Source: Bathynomus jamesi
Lineage: Eukaryota > Arthropoda > Malacostraca > Isopoda > Cirolanidae
Direction: 5' to 3'
NCBI GenBank assembly: GCA_023014485.1
Contig: JAJOZX010001080.1
Coordinates: 496,001-560,000 of the forward strand
DNA: 64,000 bases
The notes under the pieces were generated by a model. It was not told the origin of the DNA. It did no database searches and was given only the letters and a program-made list of their open reading frames with translations. Below are positions 1-12,400 of this stretch, in pieces (position 1 is the stretch's first letter; every line of letters begins with the position of its first letter). Both the position numbers and the translations under genes were made by a program.

Positions 1-748
1 CCAAGGTTATGGCAATATGCAGCTGGTTAACAAAAGTAAATAGACACCATGACGATTGTCCTCAAGAACACAAAGTTTATCAATGGAATGGCAGAACGAC
101 GCGTGTCACTTTTACGTAATGCTTCAAGGGGGAAATCAACGTTATTCTAAATATATTGATCCAATAAATCTGTTTTTATTTAGTGACTTTTATTATCAAA
201 TAAAAAAAAGGGGAACCCCCCCCACCCCACCCGAAGGTGTCTATTTCCTTTTGTCAACCCTCTGTATTTATATGTTTTATTTCTAATTTATGCTTCGCTG
301 TCCTAATTCACAGGTGAAACATTTCCAAAAATTTAGTAAGGATACCTCGACTTTTTCGTGCAGCTGTATATGTACAAGTTCGCTTTCTTTATTTTTTAAA
401 AGATAATATCGTTTTATGGTCATTTGTGTATGAACACGTTTCGACATTACACACAAAACATTTCTAGTTGAGTTAGGGTCAATAAAGTTTAACTTAAGTC
501 AAAGTAGTAACAATTAATTTGGTTAATTCAAGTTACGTTTGGTCCAGTTAGATCCAGTTCTCTCTCTCTCTCTCTCTCTCTCTCTTATATATATATATGC
601 AAACGGGCTCGAACAGAATTTACAGGTGGTTAGAAGGTAACAATATGAAATTTAACACCAAAAAATGTTAACTATTAACATACGAAAGAGAAGAGGAACT
701 AAAATCTATGGAATATTATGCCCCAAATGGACAGAAAATTCAGAGAAA
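1..748. other. Non-coding stretch, no gene recognised
   Basis: AT-rich sequence without a supportable coding region. It contains a TC microsatellite followed by a TA run at about 559-598. The open frame from 56 has no recognisable domain or splice context. Confidence 0.5.
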
Positions 749-960
749 CTCTAAGGCCGGACCCGCACATGATCGTCTTGTGACTCGCGACTGACGACTA
801 GAATGGGAACCCCGCACACTGCAGCGACCTCGTCGCGATTCGCGCAGAAGATATTTCGTCGAAATTTGTACAATTTTAATTCCGTTTTCTGGCGTTTTTA
901 ACTTTTGGCGCTTAGCCACTTCTTCCTAGGAGGGCCTCATTATCCCAGTGGTACAATGGC
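749..960. repeat. MITE fragment plus shared dispersed repeat
   Basis: 749-850 contains GGCCGGACCCGCACATGATC, then CGACTGACGACT and GCACACTGCAGCGACC. This is the same family as the inverted-repeat element at 31636-31871. 849-945 (CTGGCGTTTTT, CGCTTAGCCA, CTTCCTAGGAGGGCCTCAT) recurs at 5707-5769. Confidence 0.6.
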
Positions 961-2209
961 GCTTTCGGAAAAAACGAACCTTTTTACCAATGGACCAAAT
1001 TCTCGAGAGGTCAAGAAATCTTTCTAATGCAGAAATTTCTAACGAAACAAAATGACCTAATCTAGCCCAGCCTAACCAGACCTAACCTATCCTAGTAGAA
1101 CTAGATCTAACCTAACATTCATATTATTATTATTATTATCGACGCCGACCGGAAGGTGGCGAAGATAGGACATTCAGGTCGGTTTGTATGTGGGTCTGCG
1201 GGTTTATGTGGATGTTTGGGTAGGTGTGTGGATGGATGCGTGGGCGTCTTTAGTGATTGATTGGCCTCCCTCGTCTAATTATTATCATCATTATTATTAT
1301 TATTAATCAAATAGAAAAGGTCTCAAACCTTAATTAACAATGAAATGAAAATTTGTTGGTTGTGAAGAATAAAATTTGAACCTCTTCGGTTGGTTGTTTC
1401 ATTCTTATCCTTTCGTTAAATGGCGTTCATTTATTGGTTTTATTCAATATTTTGAAAAACCTATTTACAACATCTAGTTAGTGTCGTTCGCATAGCTGGC
1501 GTCATTGAGCAGATTAATGACATCTCGTCAATGGCCCTTTCTGGACAAGGGCTTGGTTAGGTTAGGTTCTGTTAGGTTCGGTTATTAGAGTGTCAAAGGA
1601 ATTTCCTCTTGACAAAAGGTCAATGGGTTCGGCATTATACCACTTGTTTGGGTAGGTTAACGTAGGTTAGATTAAGTTAAGGTAAGTTATTAGAGTGTCG
1701 ACGGGAATCCCTATCAACGAAATGTTTATAGGTCCTAAATGAAGCATGTAAGAATTGGGTGGCTGGTGGTTCAGCAAGCATCAGGGATTCCACTCGGTCT
1801 TTCAGGATGGATCCTGAAAGATTCTGCCGCCGGACCATGGAGCAGCACATCGAAACAATCCTCCGAAATCTTGAGTACGAACGACACTGACCTTTTCGAG
1901 TCTCTTCTCACCTCCTACCCTTGCCGACTTGAAGCCGTCCGCCAAGCACAAGGAGGCAACACCAACTATTGAGTGGTTTTGTTTAGACGTAGAATTAAAT
2001 TGTCTAAAAGATGCAAGTCAGTTTTTTTTGTACCTCTATTAGTTTCATCTGTGCAGGGAGGGGGGGCAATCATTCTTTGCCACCCCTTAGTTGGAGGGTG
2101 CACTGTCAAATAAAACAAAAATGAACAGTAGGTTTGATATTGTTCCAATGGATATTTAAATATATTTCGTTTCAGTAAGTGAATCACAGCTTTGCGATTT
2201 CCTTTGCAG
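961..2209. other. Intron/upstream sequence with CCTAA runs and ATT microsatellites
   Basis: Holds CCTAA/TTAGG-like runs (about 1060-1120 and 1555-1690) and ATT microsatellites (about 1123-1140 and 1283-1307). A coding-like patch near 1739-1972 opens a 77-codon frame that I cannot assign to a family. No other gene is seen. Confidence 0.4.
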
Positions 2210-2389
2210 GACCGAAACTATTGGCTTCAAATGCTTTCCAGTTATCGAAAATACTGAGGACTCATTATGGCAAATGATAAAGGACAAATTTAATCAATTT
2301 TCTGAGAACATTGAAAACTCTTGGGAACATATTTCAGTCATCTGCTTGATTGGGTTAGGATTCTCCATTATCATAACCCTTCTTTTGAG
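2210..2389 (+). CDS. SLC44A: SLC44A exon a: end of extracellular loop and TM2
   Basis: Acceptor tttgcag before 2210 and donor gtaagg at 2390. It begins in phase 1 and ends with AG of a split Arg codon completed by the next exon. About 60 residues: a soluble loop with a conserved Cys (FKCFP), then a hydrophobic segment [17 protein letters not shown] that is a clear membrane helix. Confidence 0.88.
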
Positions 2390-3429
2390 GTAAGGCTATC
2401 GGGTCAGAGGTCAAAATGTGTCAAAGACAATAGGGAGAATGGCTTTTAGCACCCGAAACGCGAACATATCGGACCTATACACATTTCACCGATTGAAAAT
2501 TTGATCGACATTGATAACCTAACCTAACAATGTATATTAGCCTAATCCCACATACTTGTCAACAGTAATTATTACAGTGGTTTCTACAATAATGACTTAG
2601 TATTAGTAGTATGATTGCACTCAGTGAGAATGCCAAAGTTGTAAAGAACCTTCACCTTCCTCCATGTTGGAACGACAACTCTTTGTAATTCCCCAACGAG
2701 GCACCGACTTCTTACCTCTTTCTCCCACCTTTTCCCTTCAGCGATCTTCCTTTCCCTCCCCTTGCTTAGCAAAGGTTACCATGGCAGCCTATTATGAAAT
2801 TTCATAAGATCTTTAATTGAAAAAATAAAATCAATATTTTATCATAAATGAATGATTGATTGAATTACTGAGTGATCATTGTTTACTTCGTGCTTTGGAC
2901 CTACAACTATGTCGGAAATGAATCTATTTTTGGCAATTTATTATCCCTAATGCTTTAAAAGCGTAAATTACTGGGAAGACAGAAAAGTAACATTCATATT
3001 CATTGTGTTTATTCTAAATCATTAAAAGAATTGTAAATAAGATGGAAATGAGCACCGTGACCACCAATTTCTTATGAGATTTGGTAATAATAATGGATGG
3101 ATGGAGTAGAAGCTATATATTTAATATAATTAATTACAGGTGCAATTAACATGGGCTCCGAACCTACGTGAGGAACATCTACTACAGTCTTCTTACACAA
3201 TGACGTAATAAAGGGCATAAACATTAAAACTTAAATTCTTTTTGCATAAAATGAAGGACAGACCATTTTAACGAAAGGAATAACTGTTTCGGTACTCGTA
3301 AACATGAAAAAGGTCTGTAAAAGGTGCCTCAAGACTGAAATATGGTGTTATACAGTTCTGTGCTCGAGTCCAACCCACCCTACTGGAGAGTTTTAACGTA
3401 AAAACACTATGGTATATATATATAATATA

Positions 3430-3484
<55 letters not shown>

Positions 3485-6400
3485 GGGGTTGGACAAAATA
3501 ATATGAACACCTTGATAAATGGCCGTTTTTAATATGGAGTTGGTCCTCCTTTAGCGGCAATAACAGCTGCAATGCGTCGGGGAATTGATTCATACAGCTT
3601 TTGGACAGTGGCTAGAGGAATCCTGAGCCATTCTTCGAGCAAACCCTGCTCCAGTTCCGCCAAAGACGCCGGCGGTGGGAATCGGCTTCTGACCTGCTGC
3701 TCGAACTGACACCACAGATGCTCGATAATGTTAAGATCCGGGGATTGTGGAGGCCAATCCAAGCGTTCTACGTCGCTAACATGCTCTTCAAACCAGTTTT
3801 TAACGACCCCAGCGGTGTGGATTGGTGCATTATCATCCTGGAAGACGGCGCCGCCATTGGGAAACAGCGTTTGGACCATGGGATGGACCTGGTCAGCCAA
3901 TATTGACAGATAGACCTGGGCTTTAACCCTACCATGCAGTACTACAGCTGGGCCAAGAGTATTCCACGATATTGCTGCCCAAACCATCACAGATCCGCCT
4001 CCATGCTTAACGGTTGGGTCAGGCAGTCGGGGTCATAAGCATCTTTAGGCTGTCTCCAGACGTAAACTCGACCGGAACATGGAAATAGCGTAAAGGAGGA
4101 TTCGTCGGAGTAGACTACATTCTTCCACCGGTCCATTGACCAATTCTTATGGTCATTACACCATTTTCTGCGCCGCTCAATGTTGATGTGCGAAAGGAAG
4201 GGTTTGGCAATTGCACCTCTCCCATGGTATCCAGCTCCATGGAGCTCGCGACGTACAGTTCTGGTCGATACCGGGCTTGCAAGATGCTGGTTAAGCTCTG
4301 CAGTCACTTTTGGAGCTGTGGTCTTATGGTTCTTTGTCACAATGCGCTTTAGCACCCAGCGGTCTCGATCACACAGCTTCTTCTTGCGTCCACTATTGCA
4401 TTTGTCGGTGCTTGTCTTTCCGTGGTTTTGGTATGCAGACATGACCAGAGAGACAGTTCCTCTGGATACATTGAACATCTGAGCGGTTTTCGTCACCGAT
4501 GCACCAGCCATCCGCGCTCCGACAATTTGCCCTCTTTGGAAGTCTGACAGGTCTTTCATAACTGCTAATTCATAATTCACTCAGATCTGTAAAAACAACG
4601 TGAGGGTTATAACATGACGTATACACTCTCTGTTACGCATTTAAATAGGTTTGCCAGTCATTTGACCGTTTACTTTGTGTCTGAGCAGTCCGTAAAGATA
4701 ACCAGTGAAATCGGCGGGTGTTCATATTATTTTGTCCAACCCCTGTATATATATATATATATATTATATATATATATTATAATATATATATATATCGTAT
4801 TTTCCGGCATATAAGGCGCGCTTTTTTTCCCCAAAAAGTCTCAGAAAATCACCCTGCGCCTTATATGCTCAAGGTCAGGGTCAGGGTCATGGGTTGGCTA
4901 CCAGAAGCCTACCCATGACCCTGACCCTGACCTTGAGCATATAAGGGGCAGGGTGATTTTCTGAGACTTTTTTGGGGAAAAAAAGCGCGCCTTATATGCC
5001 GGAAAATACGATATATTCTAACGAAATAGTATTGTATTTAAGATGTAATAATGTTTTCGTTCCGCTGATTGGTTAGCCTGTGGAAGAAATGAAACAAAGT
5101 GCCTCATCGGGCAATTCATAATCACCAACACAACATAGTCTGATTAAACGTTAATGAGAGATGTCCAAGCTCCGCCTCCGTAAGCGGAGACTTCAATGAA
5201 AGTTACCATTTCGTAATGACACGCATACAATAAATAATAAGGGCCGTAAAAGGGGTATAATCTAGGTGAATAATAATAATAGTACTACTACTACTGCTAC
5301 TACTAATAATAATAATGTTCCAGGTTCTTTGCTGCAATCATCGTATGGATAACAGTAGCTGTTATCGCCCTAGGCAGCATCGCAGCAACGATTGCATTGT
5401 GGATAATTTGGAACAACAACAGAAACACGAGTCAAGCTACTGGACTGCTCGTTGCCGCTATTATTGTTACAATCTTGACGGTAATTCTCTGTAAAATTTA
5501 TATATTTTACAGTAAAGTAAAGCAAAAGACAAAAGTAAAGACAAATAAGACAAAAGTAAAGACAAAAGTAAAAGCCGCCATAAAAAGTAGTTAAAGTTGT
5601 ACCAAATTTGAAAGCTACATAAATTTTGAACTTTTGAACATATTTCGTCGAAATATGTTCAAAAGTTCAAAATTTATGTCAACTTTCAAATTGGTACAAC
5701 TTTAACAGAGTTTTCTGGCGTTTTTTACTTTTATCGCTTAGCCATTTCTTCCTAGGAGGGCCTCATATGCAGGGCCGGCGAGAGTTGCCCCGGGCCCCGG
5801 GGAAGGATTGGTATATGGGCCCCCCTGTTTACTTAGTATTTTATTATGAATGTTTTTTGTGTACATAACAAGCAAACTAATTATATGTCCAAGTCACTTT
5901 TCAAAACATACAGTATGAATAAACAACTCAGAAGAAAATGACCATTTTTTTTTTTCGAATCAATTATATTAATTCTATAACCATACAATTTACAAATGCA
6001 GTACCAGTTCATGCAGGCAAGACAACTGTTTACTGCAAGATTTTCATAATTAGAAGTGTACTTTGCCTTCTCTCTAGCAAAGTGGTAAATGATTCTGATG
6101 AAATTTAAAGTATGGGCTAACTGGCTTTCAATTACAATGATTCCCAGATCTGTCAGTGGGTCTTGGGCAATGGGCATTGGTGGATCGCGGGTAATATTTT
6201 ATCTGTTTCAGTTTGACTATGATAATCTCTATAAAATGTATGTTCATTAATTATATTTCCTCTCTGTTATTTAATCAGTTGCTTTATTAATATTTTTAGA
6301 TTTTATCCCCCTCTTTCTGGGCCCCCTAGAGGTCCGGGCCCCGGGAATTTAACCCGGCTTCCCCACCCTCTCGGCGGCCCTGCTCATATGTATTACAATT

Positions 6401-9400
6401 TTGAGGAAATGCTTATTTCTACCTTGCGATCGACTCAAAAATGCTTCGTGATCGACCAGTCGATCGAAATTGACTGATTGGGCACCCATGGTATAAAGAG
6501 TATAGTTATGTCTAAGCGAGTTCAGAAATCATGACACTCCCCAAATAGATTACTTATTACAACACTTTATTTTTGTGATGATAGTGTGAATATGAGATAG
6601 ATCCTGAGACGTAATATCAGTGTATTTTTTAAGCTAATTTACTGGGAGACCAAGGAGGGGAAGGGAGTCAAGAGCGTCCGGACCAATAATAAATATCTTT
6701 ATATTACTAGCCAATATAAAATTATATATTATGTTTTAATTATATTCGCACTGAAGGGGGTGCCAATATTTATAAATTTTATAAGGGCGCAAGTTTGGGT
6801 GTAAGGACACAAAATTAGGCCTATTGGTAACAAAAGTCGAAAAATCCTCGTCGCCCAGCACTTTAAAATGTCATTCACTAGGGCAGTGTTTCCCAACCGG
6901 GGGCCATGGCACATTTGAAGGGGGCCACAGGAAAATGTTAAGATTTAGAGGGGCCACAGAATCCATGAAGGGGGCCACAGGACTCAACCTATTGAAGCCT
7001 AAATTATAGTTAGGCCAATAGATAATTTTAATTTATGTAGTTGAATTACATTTTAAAAAATTATTAATACATATATTTTCCTTTTTTTTAGATATTTTAT
7101 AATAGAATTTGAATTTATCTGTAAACAAATATTTTGCATCTTACAAGCTTATTGTGCGGCGCACTCCATTGTGCGCTTGATCGTTATGCGCCTGGCAGCG
7201 TTGACTTGATAAAAATACTTCAGGTTGAAATCCTTACAGTCTGTTTACCACGTGGATCGTCGCTGTAGTGTGTAAGTAGCTCTTATTTGTTTACCCTAAT
7301 ATTGCGAAGTTGTAGTAATTTTACTAGTTTTTTTAATTTATAATAGATTGCTATAAGTACAGTATTTCTTTTGATTATATTTTTTTATAATTAATACATA
7401 ATATAAGTAAATAACTGCAAATTTTTGTTTGTCAGTAAAGTGTGCCATTACTACACCAAAGCATTTTTTTTCACTTCGGTTTCAATTAGGGTTTATTTAC
7501 AAAGAATATGGCATTTACTCTTAGATTCTGATGATTGTATTTATTCGTTTTGTATCTGCATTAATTTTAGTAATATATATATATATATATCCCCTCAAGG
7601 GGTACATTTCTGGTGTTTTGTATTTCGGTACAGGGTACCAGGATGTACTAGGAGTTGGTGTTGTGCACCCTCCCGGTGCTCTGCACAGGGAGTGGAGGGT
7701 TGTTTCTGGGTCTTTTCTCAGAAATACTCTTCCTCTTTCGCCGCTGAGATAAGCGCCTTTCTGTTGCGGCGCGCTTCGGCTCTAAAAAGTAATACATTTG
7801 GAGAATAAGCACAAGGACAAGAAAGACAAACCATTAGATTACTTTAAAAAGCTGCGCGATGATTTCCAAGCAAGGAGCACTATTAAAGATATATTTAGCA
7901 AAACAGCGGCTAAATTAGACAAAGGTTTAATTGCATCTTATGAGATTTCCAAGCTAATAGCGAAATCGGGAAAACCTCATACTATTGGTGAAGAATTGAT
8001 TTTGCCTTCAGTATCTGTGGTGATTTCAACTGTCATGCAACAAAATCCCCAAAAATCACTGAGGTCATTCCGTTGAGCAACAATACAGTATCAAGACGTA
8101 TTGATGAAATGGCAAAGGATGTAGAGGAAAAACTAGTTAAACATTTACAAGTAAAGATCTTTGCATTACAAATTGATGAATCATTATTACGTGATAATGA
8201 AGCCCTTCTCATGGCGTATGTTAGGTTTTTGGATAATGATCAACTCAGAGAAGAAATGCTTTTTGCCCGGAGCCTTGTGACAGATACTAAAGGTGAAACA
8301 ATTTTCAAAGAAGTAGTGACTTATTTCAAAGAAAATGATATTCCACTTGGAAATATCATGGCTTGTGCAACTGATGGCGCCGCTGCTATGGTAGGTAGAT
8401 ATAGGGGATTTATTGCACATTTAAAAGAGGCTGTACCTAAAGTTTTTTGCATACACTGTGTTGTCCACCGTCAACATCTGATTGCAAAAAATTTAGGAGG
8501 ACGGCTGAAAGATGCACTTGATAGTGTAATTAAGGTAGTCAACCTTATCAAGTCAAATCCACTTCAAGGGCGTCTTTTCCGACAACTCTGTGCTAGCAAT
8601 GAAGAAGGGTTCGAGCGCCTACTTTTGCATACAGAGGTGCGATGGCTTTCTAAGGGTAATTGTCTGCGTCGCTTTGTTGCACTTTGGGATAGTGTTGCAT
8701 TATTTCTGGATGGTAAGCAGCTTGGAGTACAAATCATTGCTGCCAAATGTGACATATTCTACCTTTCAGATATATTTGAAAAGCTAAATGTCTTGAACAA
8801 ACAGCTACAAGGTAAAAATACAAATATTTTAACTTGCAAAGAGGCTATTTGTGCATTTCTGGGAAAAATTAAGCTGTTCAGGACAAATATCGGGCGAAAG
8901 GAGTTGATACAGTTTCCAACCCTCCGCACTATTGAGAGTGAGCTGAAAGATGATGATATTTTAGTATACATTGATCATTTGGAGAAATTGCACAGTGATA
9001 TGGAAGTTAGGTTCACAGATATTCTAGAAATGGACATTCCAGGTTGGGTGGTAGACCCATTTGGGATTAATGCAGCTGATGTTGATATCAGATTACAAGA
9101 AAGCCTCATTGAGTTACAGAGTAATCAAATCTCTCAGGCTAAATTTAAGCATGGGCTCAGTAACTTATGGACAAGTAGTGAAATTGCTATGAAATACCCA
9201 TTGCTTTGGGACGAAGTAAAATTGTATTTCATTGCCTTTCCTACTTCTTATCTGGTTAAGTCCGGTTTTAGTAAAGTGTCACACCTACTATCAAAAGCTC
9301 GCAACCGCTTAGAAATAGTAAGTGGAGGTGATCTTCGTTTGTCTCTGACAACCATAGACCCTGATATTGAAAAACTTGCGAAACTGCATGAGTCACAAGG

Positions 9401-12400
9401 ATCGCATTGAATAAATAAGGAGTTAATGATATATTTATTTGATTTTGCTGAAGGATTTTATTTTTTTGTAGGAAAAATTATTTATTTTAAAAGGTTATTA
9501 AATTTTTGTTAGCCACTGTTTAGTTTTTGTTATGTTTATAGTCCTATGTGACAAATAATATTGTACCTGAATACAAATAGTTGTTTTAATATCCTTTATA
9601 TAAGTTATATTTGTTTTTGTAAAATAGAGTTAATCTGCATATTACCTACTGAAAATAATGTTTATGGGGGCCACAGGAAAAATAAGGTTCCTAAGGGGGC
9701 CATAAGCCAAAACCGGTTGGGAACCACTGCACTAGGGGACCAATTTCCTTGACTGGGCGACATTTATATCGCTCAGTCACTAGGTTAAGAATGAGCTGCG
9801 TAATACCATGTCTGAATGGAATATGTGAAAAATAATGGAGTAATAGATTTGGCATTTTTAAGAGATGTAGGCTGCGTATGCACCACTTTTCCACCGCTTT
9901 CATATTTGTAACTTCTATTGGACAATTTTATTAAAGTTTGATAGTACAACTTTGGACCTTTTCCAGTTTGTGTACCGTTTTTCATATAATTTATTTTTGC
10001 TTCTTTTCAGATCAAAAATGAGTGATAATATCAAGCCTCATAAGGCTAACTAACGAAAATATCACGACCTAACCTAACCAATCGTCAAGGGCGTACAGTT
10101 GACCTAATGATTGGTTAGGTTAGGTCGTGATATTTTCGTTAGTTAGCGGCCAGTGTTTCCCAACCGGGGTCCATATGGCTCCCTGGGGGCCATGGCACAT
10201 TTGAAGGGGGCCACAAGAAAATGTTATTTTGTAAAATAGAGTTAAATCTGCATATTACCTACTGAAAATAATGCTTATGGGGGCCACAGGAAAAAATAAG
10301 GTTCCTAAGGGGGCCATAAGCCAAAACCGGTTGGGAACCACTGAGTTAGCCTTATAAATGTTTACTATGCTGTATGTAATGTACTGTAGAAAACGGTACA
10401 TAAACTGGAAAAGGTCCACAACTTTTACCAGACTTTTACGAGATCTCTATCAGATTCCAACACCCCCCCCCCCCCCCCGAGTGCTTTAGCTAAGAATCAA
10501 CCCTAAAATGCCACGTAAAATGAAGATGAACTGCAGTTATGGTATCTAGCAATTTTATTATCTAATTTTTCCATGGATGTCTTGTGAAGCCTAACTAATT
10601 TGTCCATTAGAAGGAATCCAGATACTAAACAAACTTACAGAAAAAGTCACGCATCTGTCTTACGTCCTTTTTCGAAAAAAAATATATGAGCAAAATCAAG
10701 CGGAGAAATTTCCATATTTTTCTTTATTAATAATTAAAGAAAATGGCTGTTAAAATTTAAAATATTCTATACTTTTCCCTCAGTTAATGTTTAACTCATT
10801 ATTTCCTTATGTCTAGTTAAATGTAGCAAAATTCTAGCAAAGTTAAACGCACTAGAAATAGAAAAAAAAGGTAGTAGTTTTGAGTGTAGAGTGTTTTCTG
10901 AACGTAAAAAGGTAAAGATCAGTGGGTACCCACCTTATCTGTTCTAAGTACGATTCACCGAACGTCAACAGATGGCGCAGCGGAGCTCAAACCCACAACA
11001 AACGTTTTCCGAATGTAGGTGTGTAAGAGTAATTATAGTGAGAAGTCATTAATAAGGAAATGCAAATTGATCAATCGCTTATTAACTTATGGCTAAGTCA
11101 TTGTTATTATTATGATAATTTTTAATTAAGATATGATTAGCTCAATTCCTTAGGCTCTTTTCTTAATTTTCCAATAAAATATTAAAAGAAATTCAAAAGA
11201 ATCAATAAAAAAAAGTCGAATAGCAAAAGCGAAGTTTTCATACTTATGATGTATTGTAAAGTATGGTGATGTAATGGTGCTAATTTTTTATTTATAAATA
11301 GATTTTACAAATCATGGTAGAGTTTGAGTTGTCATTTAGAATTTTGGGATTACTATTTGGGTTGCCATTTGGTATTACCAAATGCTATTACCATTTTGGG
11401 TTTACTAATTTGGGTTGCCATTTACTATTCTGGGTTGTCATTTACCATTCTGGGCTTACCACTTTGGGTTGGCATTTACCCAGGGCCATTTCCTGGCATA
11501 AGCAGACTAAGCGGCCGCTTAGGGCCCCGCTGCTACTAAGGGGCCCCTAGACAGGCTCCCAGGTCATAGCTCAGTGGGCAAGAATAGGAATATAGCTGAA
11601 GTTATTATTAATATTATTGTTGTTATTATTATTAATATTATTATTATTGTCGTATTAATTAAAGTTTTTGTATGAGACAAATGTGATAAAACGGAGACAA
11701 ACGAAGCGTTTTGGTCGTTGTGTGTAAATAACTATTGTGAGATCTTATTTCTACAGGGTGGGCCGTAAGTTTCCATACATAGGAAAATTTAAACGTTTGT
11801 TTTTATGTTTCAGATACCCTAAAAATATGCGTTTGTAAGATCTTGTTTACTGATGAAGCAAATTTTTACGTCAATGGAGAGGTTAATCGGCAAAACATAC
11901 GTTATTGGAGTAATGCTAACCCTAACTGGCTGAGTCCGACGAAGATGCAAGGTGCCGGTAAAGTGATGGTGTGGGCCGGGATATGGGGTGACAGAATTAT
12001 TGGACCAATTTTTGTCAGTGGAAATCTTAATGCCGAAAGGTATCTTAACATGTTGCAAGAAGAGATTTTCCCATCCCTGCTAAACGAGGAAGGTAACTTC
12101 CCAGTTTACTTCCAGCAAGATGGAGCTCCACCTCATTATGGTCTTCACGTGCGTCGGTATTTGGATCAGCAGTTTCCGGATGCTTGGATTGGTCGGCGTG
12201 GTCCTGTGGAGTGGCCTCCCAGATCCCCAGATCTCACCCCCCTTGATTTCTATCTTTGGGGGCACTTGAAGGCCATGGTGTATCAGGAAAAGATACGAGA
12301 CATAAATCATCTAAAGGAACGTATCACCAACGCCATTACAAGCATAACGTCAACTGTGCTAATGCGTGTTCATCAACAGTGGGGAACACGTATTGAAATG

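Larger units (their letters stand above)
9948..10424. repeat. Outer inverted repeat around nested MITEs
   Basis: 9948-9987 (GGACCTTTTCCAGTTTGTGT) is the inverted partner of 10384-10424 (ACATAAACTGGAAAAGGTCC). Between them lie the palindrome 10040-10355 and the hAT MITE 10151-10343. This suggests insertions stacked in one non-autonomous element. Confidence 0.6.

Noticed and set aside
56..286. 76-codon open frame at the window start
   Set aside because: No domain, no splice context, low-complexity interior (G/C runs). No support as a gene.
1739..1972. 77-codon frame just upstream of SLC44A exon a, considered as an upstream exon
   Set aside because: No similarity to the SLC44A extracellular loop, no proper donor, and not in phase with the acceptor at 2210.
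3393..3593. Open frames through TA and CA microsatellites encoding IYIYIY or CVCVCV (also near 4614, 7425, 24319, 28223, 33318, 48249)
   Set aside because: Products of dinucleotide repeats, not proteins.
5397..5594. Open frame extending SLC44A exon b to [14 protein letters not shown]
   Set aside because: The donor at 5481 and perfect continuation at 21368 show that the tail is intron read-through; the Lys-rich part is a repeat of AAAGTAAAGAC.
11563..11590. TAGCTCAGTGGG, a match to a tRNA A-box
   Set aside because: No B-box (GGTTCGANNCC) at the right distance and no acceptor stem. It lies in the leader of a hAT element.
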